In this document: positions 32,483 to 41,728 of the stretch, piece by piece
How the letters are laid out: each line of letters begins with the position of its first letter
How positions within the stretch are numbered: the stretch's first letter is position 1
Source of the DNA: Streptomyces sp. SJL17-4
GTDB taxonomy: Bacteria > Actinomycetota > Actinomycetes > Streptomycetales > Streptomycetaceae
Direction: 5' to 3'
Length of the DNA: 64,000 nucleotides
Assembly: GCF_036826855.1 (NCBI RefSeq)
Contig: NZ_CP104578.1
Location: 7,002,501 to 7,066,500 of the forward strand
The notes under the pieces: model-generated
What the model was told of the DNA's origin: nothing
What the model saw: only the letters and a program-made list of their open reading frames with translations
Databases searched by the model: none
Translations under genes and position numbers: made by a program

Positions 32483-33025
32483 GTGACCGAAACCCTGATC
32501 TGGACCGTCGTCGCGCTGATCCTCATCGGCGTCTATCTCAGCTGGACCGCCGGACGGCTCGACCGGCTGCACTCCCGAATCGACGCCGCCCGCGCGGCCC
32601 TGGACGCGCAGTTGCTGCGCCGGGCCTCGGTCACCCAGGAGCTGGCCACCTCCGGTGTCCTCGACCCGGCCGCCTCGATCGTGCTGTACGAGGCCGCGCA
32701 CGCCGCACGGCAGGCCGAGGAGGACCACCGGGAGGTCGCCGAGAGCGAGTTGAGCCAGGCTCTGCGGGTCGTGTTCGGCGAGCCCGAGCAGGTGGAACTC
32801 GTACGGGAGGCGCCCGGCGGCGACGACGCCGCGGAGGAGTTGGCGGCGTCCGTCCGCCGGGTGCCGATGGCCCGCCGTTTCCACAACGACGCCGTCCGTG
32901 CCGCCCGCGCCCTGCGCCGCCACCGTACGGTCCGCTGGTTCCGGCTCGCGGGCCACGCGCCCTTCCCGCTGGCCTTCGAAATGGACGACGAGGCCCCGGT
33001 GGCCCTTGCCGATCGCCCGGCCTGA
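32483..33025 (+). CDS. Membrane-anchored LemA-like protein
   Basis: A 180-residue protein with an N-terminal membrane helix (TLIWTVVALILIGVYLSW, ~3-20) and a helical soluble domain. RLDRLHSRIDAARAALDAQLLRR resembles the first helix of LemA, but the typical LemA YN motif is missing. The later region (SELSQALRVVF, ARRFHNDAVRAARAL) is helical. No activity is known. GTG 32483 fits the upstream -10 box; the longer frame from 32441 has no support. Confidence 0.72.
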   Translation: MTETLIWTVVALILIGVYLSWTAGRLDRLHSRIDAARAALDAQLLRRASVTQELATSGVLDPAASIVLYEAAHAARQAEEDHREVAESELSQALRVVFGEPEQVELVREAPGGDDAAEELAASVRRVPMARRFHNDAVRAARALRRHRTVRWFRLAGHAPFPLAFEMDDEAPVALADRPA

Positions 33026-33055
33026 CGCCCTCAGCCTGCGAAAACGATCCACCGG

Positions 33056-33093
33056 GTCCACATTGGCCCTTGCTGTGGACTGCACGTGGACTG
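33056..33093 (+). promoter_or_regulatory. Candidate regulator (PdxR-like) half-sites upstream of pdxST
   Basis: GTGGACTG occurs as direct copies at 33075-33082 and 33086-33093 (11 bp apart, one helical turn), with an inverted GTCCAC at 33056-33061. As I recall, PdxR of Corynebacterium binds a GTGG(A/T)CTA-like motif before pdxST, which resembles GTGGACT. No pdxR gene is in the window. Confidence 0.4.
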
Positions 33094-33140
33094 TTTCCTC
33101 GACCTAGTCGTCAACCCCCGTTGTCACGAGTGAGGTCCCC

Positions 33141-34055
33141 GTGTCCACCACGCCTTCCGTTTCCCCCCAGTCCCCCGAGACCGGCACCGCCCGTGTGAAG
33201 CGCGGCATGGCCGAGCAGCTCAAGGGTGGCGTGATCATGGACGTGGTCAACGCCGAGCAGGCGAAGATCGCCGAGGACGCCGGCGCCGTGGCCGTCATGG
33301 CCCTGGAGCGGGTCCCCGCGGACATCCGCAAGGACGGCGGCGTGGCCCGCATGTCCGACCCGAACATGATCGAAGAGATCATCGGCGCGGTCTCCATCCC
33401 GGTCATGGCCAAGTCCCGTATCGGCCACTTCGTCGAGGCCCAGGTCCTGCAGTCCCTCGGCGTCGACTACATCGACGAGTCCGAGGTCCTGACCCCCGCC
33501 GACGAGGTCAACCACTCCGACAAGTGGGCCTTCACGACCCCCTTCGTCTGTGGCGCCACCAACCTGGGCGAGGCCCTGCGCCGCATCGCCGAGGGCGCGG
33601 CCATGATCCGCTCCAAGGGCGAGGCCGGCACCGGCAACGTCGTCGAGGCCGTCCGCCACCTGCGCCAGATCAAGAACGAGATCGCCAGGCTGCGCGGCTT
33701 CGACAACAACGAGCTGTTCGCCGCCGCGAAGGACCTGCGCGCCCCGTACGAGCTCGTCAAGGAGGTCGCCGAGCTCGGCAAGCTCCCGGTCGTGCTGTTC
33801 TCCGCCGGTGGCGTCGCCACCCCCGCCGACGCCGCGCTCATGCGCCAGCTCGGCGCCGAGGGCGTCTTCGTCGGCTCCGGCATCTTCAAGTCGGGCGACC
33901 CGGCCAAGCGCGCCGCCGCCATCGTGAAGGCCACCACCTTCTACGACGACCCGAAGATCATCGCGGACGCCTCCCGCAACCTGGGCGAGGCCATGGTCGG
34001 CATCAACTGCGACACCCTCCCCGAGTCCGAGCGCTACGCCAACCGCGGCTGGTAA
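33141..34055 (+). CDS. pdxS: Pyridoxal 5'-phosphate synthase subunit PdxS
   Basis: A 304-residue (beta/alpha)8 subunit that builds PLP from ribose 5-phosphate, glyceraldehyde 3-phosphate and ammonia. Motifs: [21 protein letters not shown] (~20), [15 protein letters not shown] with catalytic Lys (~95), [18 protein letters not shown] with [10 protein letters not shown] and the second catalytic Lys (~156), and [18 protein letters not shown] 33141 has GAGG 5 nt upstream. It is 6 nt from pdxT and forms a 12+12 synthase with it. Confidence 0.97.
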   Translation: MSTTPSVSPQSPETGTARVKRGMAEQLKGGVIMDVVNAEQAKIAEDAGAVAVMALERVPADIRKDGGVARMSDPNMIEEIIGAVSIPVMAKSRIGHFVEAQVLQSLGVDYIDESEVLTPADEVNHSDKWAFTTPFVCGATNLGEALRRIAEGAAMIRSKGEAGTGNVVEAVRHLRQIKNEIARLRGFDNNELFAAAKDLRAPYELVKEVAELGKLPVVLFSAGGVATPADAALMRQLGAEGVFVGSGIFKSGDPAKRAAAIVKATTFYDDPKIIADASRNLGEAMVGINCDTLPESERYANRGW

Positions 34056-34061
34056 TCACTC

Positions 34062-34652
34062 ATGAGCACACCCGTGATCGGTGTCCTGGCACTCCAGGGC
34101 GACGTACGGGAGCACCTGATCGCCCTGGCCGCGGCTGACGCCGTGGCCAGGCCGGTCCGGCGCCCCGAAGAGCTGGCCGAGATCGACGGCCTGGTCATCC
34201 CCGGCGGGGAGTCCACCACCATCTCCAAGCTGGCCGAGCTGTTCGGCATGGCGGAGCCGCTGCGCGAGCGCATCGCCGCCGGCCTGCCGGTCTACGGCAC
34301 CTGCGCCGGTCTGATCATGCTCGCCGAGAAGATCCTCGACCCGCGTTCGGGCCAGGAGACCTTCGGCGGCATCGACATGATCGTCCGCCGCAACGCCTTC
34401 GGGCGGCAGAACGAGTCCTTCGAGGCCGGCGTCACCGTCGCGGGCATCGAGGACGGCCCCGTCGAGGGCGTCTTCATCCGGGCCCCCTGGGTGGAGTCCG
34501 TCGGCGCCGAGGTCGAGATCCTCGCCGAGCACGAGGGCCACATCGTCGCCGTACGACAGGGCCGGGTGCTCGCGACCTCGTTCCACCCCGAACTCACCGG
34601 GGACCACCGCATCCACGCCCTGTTCGTCGACATGGTGCGCGCGGCACGCTGA
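34062..34652 (+). CDS. pdxT: PLP synthase glutaminase subunit PdxT
   Basis: A 196-residue class-I glutamine amidotransferase that supplies ammonia to PdxS. Nucleophile Cys81 lies in [10 protein letters not shown]; the His-Glu pair is in [10 protein letters not shown] (~172-181). [12 protein letters not shown] (~7-18) and [11 protein letters not shown] (~47-57) are typical PdxT segments. ATG 34062 follows the pdxS stop by 6 nt. Confidence 0.97.
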   Translation: MSTPVIGVLALQGDVREHLIALAAADAVARPVRRPEELAEIDGLVIPGGESTTISKLAELFGMAEPLRERIAAGLPVYGTCAGLIMLAEKILDPRSGQETFGGIDMIVRRNAFGRQNESFEAGVTVAGIEDGPVEGVFIRAPWVESVGAEVEILAEHEGHIVAVRQGRVLATSFHPELTGDHRIHALFVDMVRAAR

Positions 34653-34714
34653 TCCGATCCCGGTAGGATCTCTGGGGTTCGTTCAGAAATGGGTTACGCG
34701 AAGGAGACAGGCAG

Positions 34715-35467
34715 ATGTCCGGCCACTCTAAATGGGCTACGACGAAGCACAAGAAGGCCGTGATCGACGCCAAGCGCGGCAAGCTCTTCGCGAAGCTGAT
34801 CAAGAACATCGAGGTCGCGGCCCGCACGGGCGGCGCCGACCTGGACGGTAACCCGACGCTGTTCGACGCCGTCCAGAAGGCGAAGAAGCAGTCGGTCCCG
34901 AACAAGAACATCGACTCCGCGCTCAAGCGCGGTGCGGGTCTCGAGGCCGGCGGCGCCGACTACGCCACGATCATGTACGAGGGCTACGGCCCGAACGGTG
35001 TCGCGGTGCTCATCGAGTGCCTCACCGACAACCGCAACCGCGCCGCCTCCGACGTGCGCGTGGCCATGACCCGCAACGGCGGCTCCATGGCCGACCCGGG
35101 CTCGGTCTCGTACCTGTTCAACCGCAAGGGCGTCGTCGTGCTCCCCAAGGGCGAGCTGTCCGAGGACGACGTCCTGGAGACGGTGCTCGAGGCGGGCGCC
35201 GAGGAGGTCAACGACCTCGGTGAGTCGTTCGAGATCATCAGCGAGGCCACCGACCTGGTGGCGGTCCGCACCGCCCTCCAGGAGGCCGGTATCGACTACG
35301 ACTCCGCCGAGTCCAGCTTCGTCCCGACCATGCAGGTCGAGCTCGACGAAGAGGGCGCGCGCAAGATGTTCAAGTTGATCGACGCGCTGGAGGACAGCGA
35401 CGACGTGCAGAACGTCTTCGCCAACTTCGACGTCAGCGACGAGGTCATGGAGAAGGTCGACGCCTGA
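34715..35467 (+). CDS. YebC/PmpR-family transcriptional (translation-linked) regulator
   Basis: A 250-residue member of the YebC/PmpR family. [21 protein letters not shown] is the invariant start; [20 protein letters not shown] (~90) and [11 protein letters not shown] (~129) follow. Members bind DNA as regulators and some promote translation of difficult sequences; which applies here is unknown. AAGGAG lies 8 nt before the ATG. It precedes ruvCAB in many actinobacteria, and is separated from it here by a strong terminator. Confidence 0.93.
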   Translation: MSGHSKWATTKHKKAVIDAKRGKLFAKLIKNIEVAARTGGADLDGNPTLFDAVQKAKKQSVPNKNIDSALKRGAGLEAGGADYATIMYEGYGPNGVAVLIECLTDNRNRAASDVRVAMTRNGGSMADPGSVSYLFNRKGVVVLPKGELSEDDVLETVLEAGAEEVNDLGESFEIISEATDLVAVRTALQEAGIDYDSAESSFVPTMQVELDEEGARKMFKLIDALEDSDDVQNVFANFDVSDEVMEKVDA

Positions 35468-35494
35468 TCCGGGCCGTCGATCGACGCGGTTCCG

Positions 35495-35532
35495 CAGCGG
35501 GCCGACGGGGACACACCCCCGTCGGCCCGCTG
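35495..35532 (+). terminator. Terminator between yebC-family gene and ruvC
   Basis: CAGCGGGCCGACGGGG (35495-35510), loop ACACAC, CCCCGTCGGCCCGCTG (35517-35532), a perfect 16-bp stem followed by TCGTTCG. Confidence 0.85.
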
Positions 35533-35601
35533 TCGTTCGTGCGGCGTTGTCGGTGGCAGCGGATAGCCTGCACAAACAGGTGAGCGAGGAGGGGGAGCGG
35601 C

Positions 35602-36165
35602 GTGCGTGTTCTCGGGGTGGACCCGGGTCTGACCCGGTGCGGCGTCGGCGTCGTCGAGGGTGTCGCCGGACGGCCCCTGACCATGCTCGGCGTGGGCGTG
35701 GTGCGGACGGCCGCGGACGACGACATCGGGGTGCGCCTGGTCGGCATCGAGCGTGGCATCGAGGAGTGGCTCGACCGCTTCTCGCCCGAACTCGTCGCCG
35801 TGGAGCGGGTGTTCAGTCAGCACAACGTCCGTACGGTGATGGGCACGGCCCAGGCCAGTGCCGTCGCCATGCTCTGCGCCTCGCGCCGCGGCATCCCCGT
35901 CGCCCTGCACACCCCCAGCGAGGTCAAGGCCGCCGTCACCGGCAGCGGACGCGCCGACAAGGCACAGGTCGGGGCCATGGTGACCCGACTGCTCCGGCTC
36001 TCCGCGCCGCCCAAGCCGGCCGACGCCGCCGACGCCCTCGCCCTCGCCATCTGCCACATCTGGCGCGCCCCCGCCCAGAACCGTCTCCAGCAGGCCGTCG
36101 CCGAGAACCGTCTCCAGCAGGCGGTCGCCCGGCAGGCGTCCGCAGTGAAAGGCCGAACCCGATGA
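35602..36165 (+). CDS. ruvC: Holliday junction resolvase RuvC
   Basis: A 187-residue endonuclease that cuts four-way junctions moved by RuvAB. Active-site acids: Asp7 in [11 protein letters not shown], Glu in [11 protein letters not shown] (~70), and a C-terminal pair in [14 protein letters not shown]. Residues ~163-180 hold a duplicated NRLQQAVA nonapeptide from a 27-bp tandem repeat, lying beyond the catalytic core. GTG 35602 is preceded by AGGAGGGGG. ruvA begins inside its stop (ATGA). Confidence 0.96.
   Translation: MRVLGVDPGLTRCGVGVVEGVAGRPLTMLGVGVVRTAADDDIGVRLVGIERGIEEWLDRFSPELVAVERVFSQHNVRTVMGTAQASAVAMLCASRRGIPVALHTPSEVKAAVTGSGRADKAQVGAMVTRLLRLSAPPKPADAADALALAICHIWRAPAQNRLQQAVAENRLQQAVARQASAVKGRTR
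36076..36129. repeat. 27-bp tandem duplication in the ruvC 3' end
   Basis: Units 36076-36102 and 36103-36129 differ at two positions (CAG/GAG start, GCC/GCG). The frame is kept, adding nine residues near the C-terminus of RuvC. Confidence 0.9.
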
Positions 36166-36794
36166 TCGCCTTCGTCAGCGGCCCGGTCGCCGCGCTCGCC
36201 CCCACCACGGCCGTCATCGAGGTCGGCGGTGTGGGCATGGCCGTCCAGTGCACCCCGGGAACGCTCGCGGGACTGCGGATCGGTGAGGACGCCCGGCTCG
36301 CCACCTCCCTCGTCGTACGGGAGGACTCCCTCACCCTGTACGGCTTCGCCGACGACGACGAGCGACAGGTCTTCGAGCTCCTCCAGACCGCGAGCGGCGT
36401 CGGGCCCCGCCTCGCCCAGGCCATGCTCGGGGTCCACAGCCCGGACGCCCTGCGCCTCGCCGTGTCCACCGGTGACGAGAAGGCCCTCATGGCCGTCCCC
36501 GGCATCGGCAAGAAGGGCGCGCAGAAACTCCTCCTCGAACTGAAGGACAAGCTCGGCGCGCCGCTCGGCAGCAGTGGCATGGTCGGCGCGCAGCGGGCCG
36601 CGGCCTCCGGGCCCGCGCCGTGGACGGAGCAGCTGTCGGCCGCGCTGATCGGGCTCGGGTACGCGAGCCGCGAGGCGGAGGAGGCGGTGGCGGCGGTGGC
36701 GCCGCAGGCCGAGGAGGCGATCGCCTCCGGCGGGTCGGCGCCGGTGCCGCAGCTGCTGCGGGCGGCCTTGCAGTCCCTGAACCGCGCGCGCTGA
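36162..36794 (+). CDS. ruvA: Holliday junction DNA helicase subunit RuvA
   Basis: A 210-residue protein: OB-fold domain I ([14 protein letters not shown]), helix-hairpin-helix pair in domain II ([39 protein letters not shown]) and a flexible linker to domain III (~160-210), which contacts RuvB. It holds Holliday junctions in a square form. ATG 36162 overlaps the ruvC stop. About 200 bp separate it from ruvB. Confidence 0.96.
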   Translation: MIAFVSGPVAALAPTTAVIEVGGVGMAVQCTPGTLAGLRIGEDARLATSLVVREDSLTLYGFADDDERQVFELLQTASGVGPRLAQAMLGVHSPDALRLAVSTGDEKALMAVPGIGKKGAQKLLLELKDKLGAPLGSSGMVGAQRAAASGPAPWTEQLSAALIGLGYASREAEEAVAAVAPQAEEAIASGGSAPVPQLLRAALQSLNRAR

Positions 36795-36838
36795 CGGTGA
36801 ACCGCTGCGCGGGGCCGCCCAGAGGGCGGAATTCCAGC

Positions 36839-36904
36839 CCGCCCGGCGTTCGAGGACACGGCCGAAGGCCGTACGGGGGCCTGGGGGCTTGCCCCCGGTT
36901 TAGG
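36839..36904. repeat. Probable dispersed intergenic repeat element of Streptomyces
   Basis: The segment starting AATTCCAGCCCGCCCGGCGT, followed by TCGAGGACACGGCC and the hairpins CGGCC-GAA-GGCCG and GGGGGC-TT-GCCCCC, resembles a sequence I remember scattered between Streptomyces genes (CAGCCCGTCCGGCGTTTGAG type). Only one clear copy is seen in this window, so the identification rests on memory. Confidence 0.45.
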
Positions 36905-36993
36905 GAAGGGGCGGGGTGGGGGAATCGCCCCGCAGGGTCACCGCCCCCGCCCCGCACAAGACCATCGCACCACCACCAAGAAGGCAGACAACC

Positions 36994-38088
36994 GTGAACT
37001 GGGACGACGACGAGACCACCGGCGACGACGAGGGACGCATCGTCGGGGCGTCGGCCGAGGGCGACGACCAGGCCGTCGAGGCGGCTCTGCGGCCCAAGGA
37101 CCTCAGTGAGTTCGTCGGCCAGGAGAAGGTCCGTCAGCAGCTCGACCTGGTCCTCAAGGCCGCCCGTCAACGCGGTGCCACCGCTGACCACGTGCTGCTC
37201 TCCGGCGCCCCCGGCCTCGGCAAGACCACCCTCTCGATGATCATCGCCGCCGAGATGAACGCGCCGATCCGCATCACCTCGGGCCCCGCCATCCAGCACG
37301 CCGGCGACCTCGCCGCGATCCTCTCCTCCCTCCAGGAGGGGGAGATCCTCTTCCTCGACGAGATCCACCGGATGTCCCGGCCCGCCGAGGAGATGCTCTA
37401 CATGGCGATGGAGGACTTCCGCGTCGACGTCATCGTCGGCAAGGGCCCCGGCGCCACCGCCATCCCGCTCGAACTCCCGCCGTTCACCCTGGTCGGCGCC
37501 ACCACCCGGGCCGGACTCCTGCCGCCGCCGTTGCGCGACCGCTTCGGCTTCACCGGCCACATGGAGTTCTACGACCCGGACGAGCTGCAGCGCGTGATCC
37601 ACCGCTCCGCCGGACTCATGGACGTCGAGATCGACCCGGCGGGCGCCGCCGAGATCGCCGGCCGGTCCCGCGGCACCCCCCGCATCGCCAACCGGCTGCT
37701 CCGCCGCGTCCGCGACTACGCCCAGGTCAGGGCCGACGGCGTCATCACCCGGGAGATCGCCGAGGCGGCCCTCAGCGTGTACGAGGTCGACGGCCGAGGC
37801 CTCGACCGGCTCGACCGGGCCGTCCTGGAGGCCCTGCTCAAGCTCTTCGGCGGCGGCCCCGTCGGCCTCTCCACGCTCGCCGTCGCGGTGGGGGAGGAGC
37901 GCGAGACCGTCGAGGAGGTCGCCGAACCCTTCCTCGTACGCGAAGGACTGCTGGCCCGTACGCCCCGTGGTCGGGTCGCCACGCCCGCGGCATGGGCGCA
38001 CCTGGGACTGGTTCCGCCGCAGGCAGCGGGCCCTGAGAGCGCCGGGAACGGCGCGGGAATGGGACAACAGGGGCTCTTCGGGGCGTGA
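36994..38088 (+). CDS. ruvB: Holliday junction DNA helicase subunit RuvB
   Basis: A 364-residue AAA+ motor for branch migration. Walker [10 protein letters not shown] (~69-77), Walker B FLDEIHRM (~125), sensor 1 [10 protein letters not shown] (~167) with the adjacent arginine region LRDRFG, and the C-terminal winged helix ([21 protein letters not shown]). GTG 36994 follows AAGAAGG; the longer frame from 36916 reads through repeat-like intergenic DNA. The acidic start [14 protein letters not shown] is usual in actinobacteria. Confidence 0.96.
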   Translation: MNWDDDETTGDDEGRIVGASAEGDDQAVEAALRPKDLSEFVGQEKVRQQLDLVLKAARQRGATADHVLLSGAPGLGKTTLSMIIAAEMNAPIRITSGPAIQHAGDLAAILSSLQEGEILFLDEIHRMSRPAEEMLYMAMEDFRVDVIVGKGPGATAIPLELPPFTLVGATTRAGLLPPPLRDRFGFTGHMEFYDPDELQRVIHRSAGLMDVEIDPAGAAEIAGRSRGTPRIANRLLRRVRDYAQVRADGVITREIAEAALSVYEVDGRGLDRLDRAVLEALLKLFGGGPVGLSTLAVAVGEERETVEEVAEPFLVREGLLARTPRGRVATPAAWAHLGLVPPQAAGPESAGNGAGMGQQGLFGA

Positions 38089-38253
38089 CGGTGGTGACAC
38101 TCGCCCGGACAGGAACCGGGGTGCGATGCTGGACGTTGTTCAGTCGATGCGGACTCGCCTAGACTCCGCCGATGCCGCCCTTTCTGGTCGGCGCGCCCAC
38201 CCCCGAAGATCAGGCCGCGGGTTCTCCGCGACCGTGCGAAGGAAACCCGTCCC

Positions 38254-38718
38254 GTGAGCATCGTGACCCTCCTCCCCTTCATCGTCCTCATCGGGGCCAT
38301 GTTCCTGATGACCCGCTCTGCCAAGAAGAAGCAGCAGGCCGCGGCGCAGATGCGCAACGAGATGCAGCCCGGCACCGGTGTACGGACGATCGGGGGGATG
38401 TACGCCACCGTCAAGGAGATCGCCGACGAGACCGTCCTCCTCGAGGTCGCGCCCGGCGTGCACGCCGTCTACGCCAAGAACGCGATCGGCGCCGTCCTCG
38501 AGGACTCCGAGTACAACCGCATCGTCCACGGTGACGACGTGGACTCGGACTCCGACACCGTCGTCCCGGACGACGCCTCGTCGCTGACCGAGGCCGCCGA
38601 GGCCACGGAGACCGTCGAGGACGCGCCGAAGGCCGATCTGACGAAGAAGTCGGACGTGTCCGACGCCGCTGAGGGCCAGAAGGACGGCAAGGCCGACGGC
38701 GAGACCGACGCGAAGTAG
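38254..38718 (+). CDS. yajC: Sec translocon accessory protein YajC
   Basis: A 154-residue protein with an N-terminal membrane helix (IVTLLPFIVLIGAMFLMTR), basic stretch (SAKKKQQAAAQMR) and the YajC domain (GTGVRTIGGMYATVKEI, ~45-75). The C-terminal ~55 residues are an acidic, Asp/Glu/Ala-rich tail not needed in shorter homologues. It associates with SecDF-SecYEG. GTG 38254 is preceded by AAGGA. It is followed by a hairpin before secD. Confidence 0.93.
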   Translation: MSIVTLLPFIVLIGAMFLMTRSAKKKQQAAAQMRNEMQPGTGVRTIGGMYATVKEIADETVLLEVAPGVHAVYAKNAIGAVLEDSEYNRIVHGDDVDSDSDTVVPDDASSLTEAAEATETVEDAPKADLTKKSDVSDAAEGQKDGKADGETDAK

Positions 38719-38732
38719 TCGCGGCCGAGGAC

Positions 38733-38760
38733 ACCGCGCACGCCCACCGGCGTGCGCGGT
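38733..38760 (+). terminator. Hairpin between yajC and secD
   Basis: ACCGCGCACGCC (38733-38744), loop CACC, GGCGTGCGCGGT (38749-38760), a perfect 12-bp stem. Since secD follows on the same strand within 105 bp, it may attenuate rather than end transcription. Confidence 0.65.
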
Positions 38761-38862
38761 TCTCGGAACGGTTCCACGTCTGCGGGGGAAGGTCCCCACA
38801 CACACTTCGTGGCCGTCCCGCGCACACCCGGCGCGGGACGGTTGGACAGGGAGATACGACAG

Positions 38863-40638
38863 GTGGCAGCACCGAAGAAGGGCCGAAGGCCGGCGGGGGG
38901 ACAGAGCCGGCCGGGCCGCGCCCTGGCACTCATCCTGATCGCCATGGTCGCGCTCACCGGCGGCATGTTCTGGTCGGGGCACACCACCCCGCGCCTGGGC
39001 ATCGACCTCGCCGGCGGTACGTCGATCACACTCAAGGCCAAGGCTGATCCCGGCCAGGAGTCGGCGGTCAACGAGACCAACATGAACACCGCCGTCGGCA
39101 TCATCGAGCGCCGTGTCAACGGTCTCGGTGTCTCCGAGGCCGAGGTCCAGACGCAGGGCCGCGAGAACATCATCGTCAACATCCCTCGCGGGACGAACGA
39201 GAAGCAGGCCCGGGAGCAGGTCGGTACCACCGCCCAGCTCTACTTCCGGCCCGTTCTCGCGGTGACGAACGGTGGACCCGCGCCGGCGCGCAGCGCCAGC
39301 TCCTCCGGTTCTCCCTCCGCCACGCCGAAGCCGTCCGCGTCCGCCTCCGGCTCGACCGTGGGCGAGAAGTCGGCCACCCCGACGGCCACCGGCTCCGCCC
39401 AGGGCCGCGCGCTCACCGAGGCCCTCAAGGCCCCGACGCCGACGCCCACCGGCAGCGCCTCGTCGTCCTCGACGCCGAAGGCCACCGGAACCCCGTCGGA
39501 GCCCCCGGCGCCGGATGCCGCCACCGCGGCGCTCCAGCAGAAGTTCACCTCCCTGAACTGCCTGGACCCCAAGCAGCGCACCGCCGCCGGCCAGGGCGTC
39601 CTGCCGGCGCAGCCGACCGTGGCCTGTGGCGAGGACGCGCCGGGCGTGTGGTCGAAGTACCTCCTCGGCCCGGCCGAGGTCGAGGGCCGTGACGTCGACG
39701 ACGCCAAGGGCCAGCTCGACCAGCAGCGCGGCATGTGGATCGTCACCATGGACTTCACGGACGCGGGTTCGAAGAAGTTCCAGGCGATCACCAGCAAGCT
39801 CTCGGCGCAGGCCGACCCGCAGAACCGCTTCGCGATCGTCCTGGACGGCGAGGTCGTCTCGGCCCCGTCGGTGCGCCAGACGCTGAGCGCCAGCGCCGAG
39901 ATCTCCGGCAACTTCAACCAGCAGTCGGCCCAGGACCTCGGCAACATCCTGTCGTACGGTGCCCTGCCGCTGACCTTCGAGACGCAGAGCGTCGACACGG
40001 TCACCGCCGCGCTCGGCGGTGACCAGCTGGAGGCCGGTCTGATCGCCGGCGCCATCGGCCTCGGTCTGGTCATCATCTACCTGGTCGCCTACTACCGCGG
40101 CCTGTCGCTGATCGCCATCCTCAGCCTCGGTGTCTCCGCGCTCCTCACCTACGTGATCATGGCCCTGCTCGGCCCGGCCATCGGCTTCGCGCTGAACCTG
40201 CCGGCCGTCTGTGGAGCCATCGTCGCCATCGGTATCACCGCGGACTCGTTCATCGTGTACTTCGAGCGCATCCGCGACGAGCTCCGCGAGGGCCGCTCGC
40301 TCCGCCCGGCCGTCGAGCGCGCCTGGCCGCGTGCCCGACGCACGATCATGGTCTCCGACTTCGTGTCGTTCCTGGCCGCGGCCGTGCTCTTCATCGTCAC
40401 CGTCGGCAAGGTCCAGGGCTTCGCGTTCACGCTCGGCCTGACCACCCTGCTCGACGTCGTGGTGGTGTTCCTCTTCACCAAGCCGGTCATGACGCTTCTC
40501 GCGCGGACCAAGTTCTTCGGCGAGGGCCACGCCTGGTCCGGCCTGGACCCGAAGCGACTCGGCGCCAAGCCGCCGCTGCGCCGCACCCGTCGTGCCAATG
40601 CCTCTGTCGCTGGCCCTGTCGACCCGAAGGAGGCGTGA
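38863..40638 (+). CDS. secD: Protein translocase subunit SecD
   Basis: A 591-residue RND-type membrane protein that uses the proton gradient to help pull exported proteins across the membrane. TM1 ~19-37; conserved GIDLAGGTS (~46-54); P1 domain with RVNGLGVSEAEVQTQG (~86); then TM2-6 (FETQSVDTVTAALGGDQLEAG, GIGITADSFIVYFERIRDE). Between ~140 and ~225 a Ser/Pro/Thr/Ala-rich insertion (SGSPSATPKPSASASGS) extends P1, probably a flexible outside loop. GTG 38863 follows AGGGAG by about 9 nt. secF starts one base after the stop. Confidence 0.95.
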   Translation: MAAPKKGRRPAGGQSRPGRALALILIAMVALTGGMFWSGHTTPRLGIDLAGGTSITLKAKADPGQESAVNETNMNTAVGIIERRVNGLGVSEAEVQTQGRENIIVNIPRGTNEKQAREQVGTTAQLYFRPVLAVTNGGPAPARSASSSGSPSATPKPSASASGSTVGEKSATPTATGSAQGRALTEALKAPTPTPTGSASSSSTPKATGTPSEPPAPDAATAALQQKFTSLNCLDPKQRTAAGQGVLPAQPTVACGEDAPGVWSKYLLGPAEVEGRDVDDAKGQLDQQRGMWIVTMDFTDAGSKKFQAITSKLSAQADPQNRFAIVLDGEVVSAPSVRQTLSASAEISGNFNQQSAQDLGNILSYGALPLTFETQSVDTVTAALGGDQLEAGLIAGAIGLGLVIIYLVAYYRGLSLIAILSLGVSALLTYVIMALLGPAIGFALNLPAVCGAIVAIGITADSFIVYFERIRDELREGRSLRPAVERAWPRARRTIMVSDFVSFLAAAVLFIVTVGKVQGFAFTLGLTTLLDVVVVFLFTKPVMTLLARTKFFGEGHAWSGLDPKRLGAKPPLRRTRRANASVAGPVDPKEA

Positions 40639-40639
40639 G

Positions 40640-41728
40640 ATGTCGAAGCTCGGCGATCTCGGCGCCCGGCTCCACCGTGGTGAGGTCGGCTACGACTTCA
40701 TCGGCAATCGCAAGATCTGGTATGGCCTGTCCATCCTGATCACCATCACCGCCATCGTGGCCCTGGCCGTCCGCGGCCTCAACATGGGCATCGAGTTCCA
40801 GGGCGGTGCCGTCTTCACCACCCCGAAGTCGGAAGTCTCCGTCAGCCAGGCGCAGGAGTACGCGGAAGAGGCCTCCGGCCACGACGCGATCGTCCAGCAG
40901 CTCGGCAACGGCTCCCTGCGCATCCAGGTCGGCGGCCTCGACACCGCGCAGTCCGACAAGGTCCGCACGGAGCTCGCCAAGGACCTGAACGTCCCCGAGG
41001 ACAAGATCGCGGCGGAGCTGGTCGGCCCCAGCTGGGGTGAGCAGATCGCCACCAAGGCCTGGACCGGTCTGGGGATCTTCATGATCCTCGTGGTGATCTA
41101 TCTGGCCATCGCCTTCGAGTGGAGAATGGCGGTCGCCGCGCTCATCGCGCTGATCCACGACCTCACGATCACGGTCGGCATCTACTCGCTGGTCGGCTTC
41201 GAGGTCACCGTCGGTACGGTCATCGGTCTGCTGACGATCCTCGGATATTCGCTGTACGACACGGTCGTCGTCTTCGACTCCCTCAAGGAGCAGACGAAGG
41301 ACATCACGAAGCAGACCCGCTTCACGTACAGCGAGCTGGCCAACCGCTCGATCAACGGCACCCTGGTCCGTTCGATCAACACCACCGTCGTCGCGCTGCT
41401 GCCGGTCGCCGGCCTGCTCTTCATCGGTGGTGGCGTCCTCGGCGCCGGCATGCTCAACGACATCTCGCTGTCGCTGTTCGTCGGTCTCGCCGCCGGTGCG
41501 TACTCCTCGATCTTCATCGCCACCCCGCTCGTCGCCGACCTCAAGGAGCGCGAGCCGGCGATCAGGGCACTCAAGAAGCGCATCATGGCGAAGCGGGCCG
41601 GTGCGGCCGCCAAGGGCGAGTCGTACGACGGGTCGGACGACCGGTCCGTCGACGAGAACGAGAACGAGATCGCCGTCGTCGGCCCGCGGGCGAGCCGTCG
41701 CGGCCGCTCCTCGGAGCACCGAGGATGA
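40640..41728 (+). CDS. secF: Protein translocase subunit SecF
   Basis: A 362-residue partner of SecD with six TM helices. LNMGIEFQGGAVF (~48-60), then VIGLLTILGYSLYDTVVVFDSLKE (TM4-5) and SINGTLVRSINTTVV. The C-terminal ~45 residues are charged and cytoplasmic (DGSDDRSVDENENEIAVV). ATG 40640 has AGGAGG at 6-nt spacing and begins one base after the secD stop. Its stop overlaps apt by 4 nt (ATGA), an odd partner given apt's purine role but a conserved order in Streptomyces. Confidence 0.95.
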   Translation: MSKLGDLGARLHRGEVGYDFIGNRKIWYGLSILITITAIVALAVRGLNMGIEFQGGAVFTTPKSEVSVSQAQEYAEEASGHDAIVQQLGNGSLRIQVGGLDTAQSDKVRTELAKDLNVPEDKIAAELVGPSWGEQIATKAWTGLGIFMILVVIYLAIAFEWRMAVAALIALIHDLTITVGIYSLVGFEVTVGTVIGLLTILGYSLYDTVVVFDSLKEQTKDITKQTRFTYSELANRSINGTLVRSINTTVVALLPVAGLLFIGGGVLGAGMLNDISLSLFVGLAAGAYSSIFIATPLVADLKEREPAIRALKKRIMAKRAGAAAKGESYDGSDDRSVDENENEIAVVGPRASRRGRSSEHRG

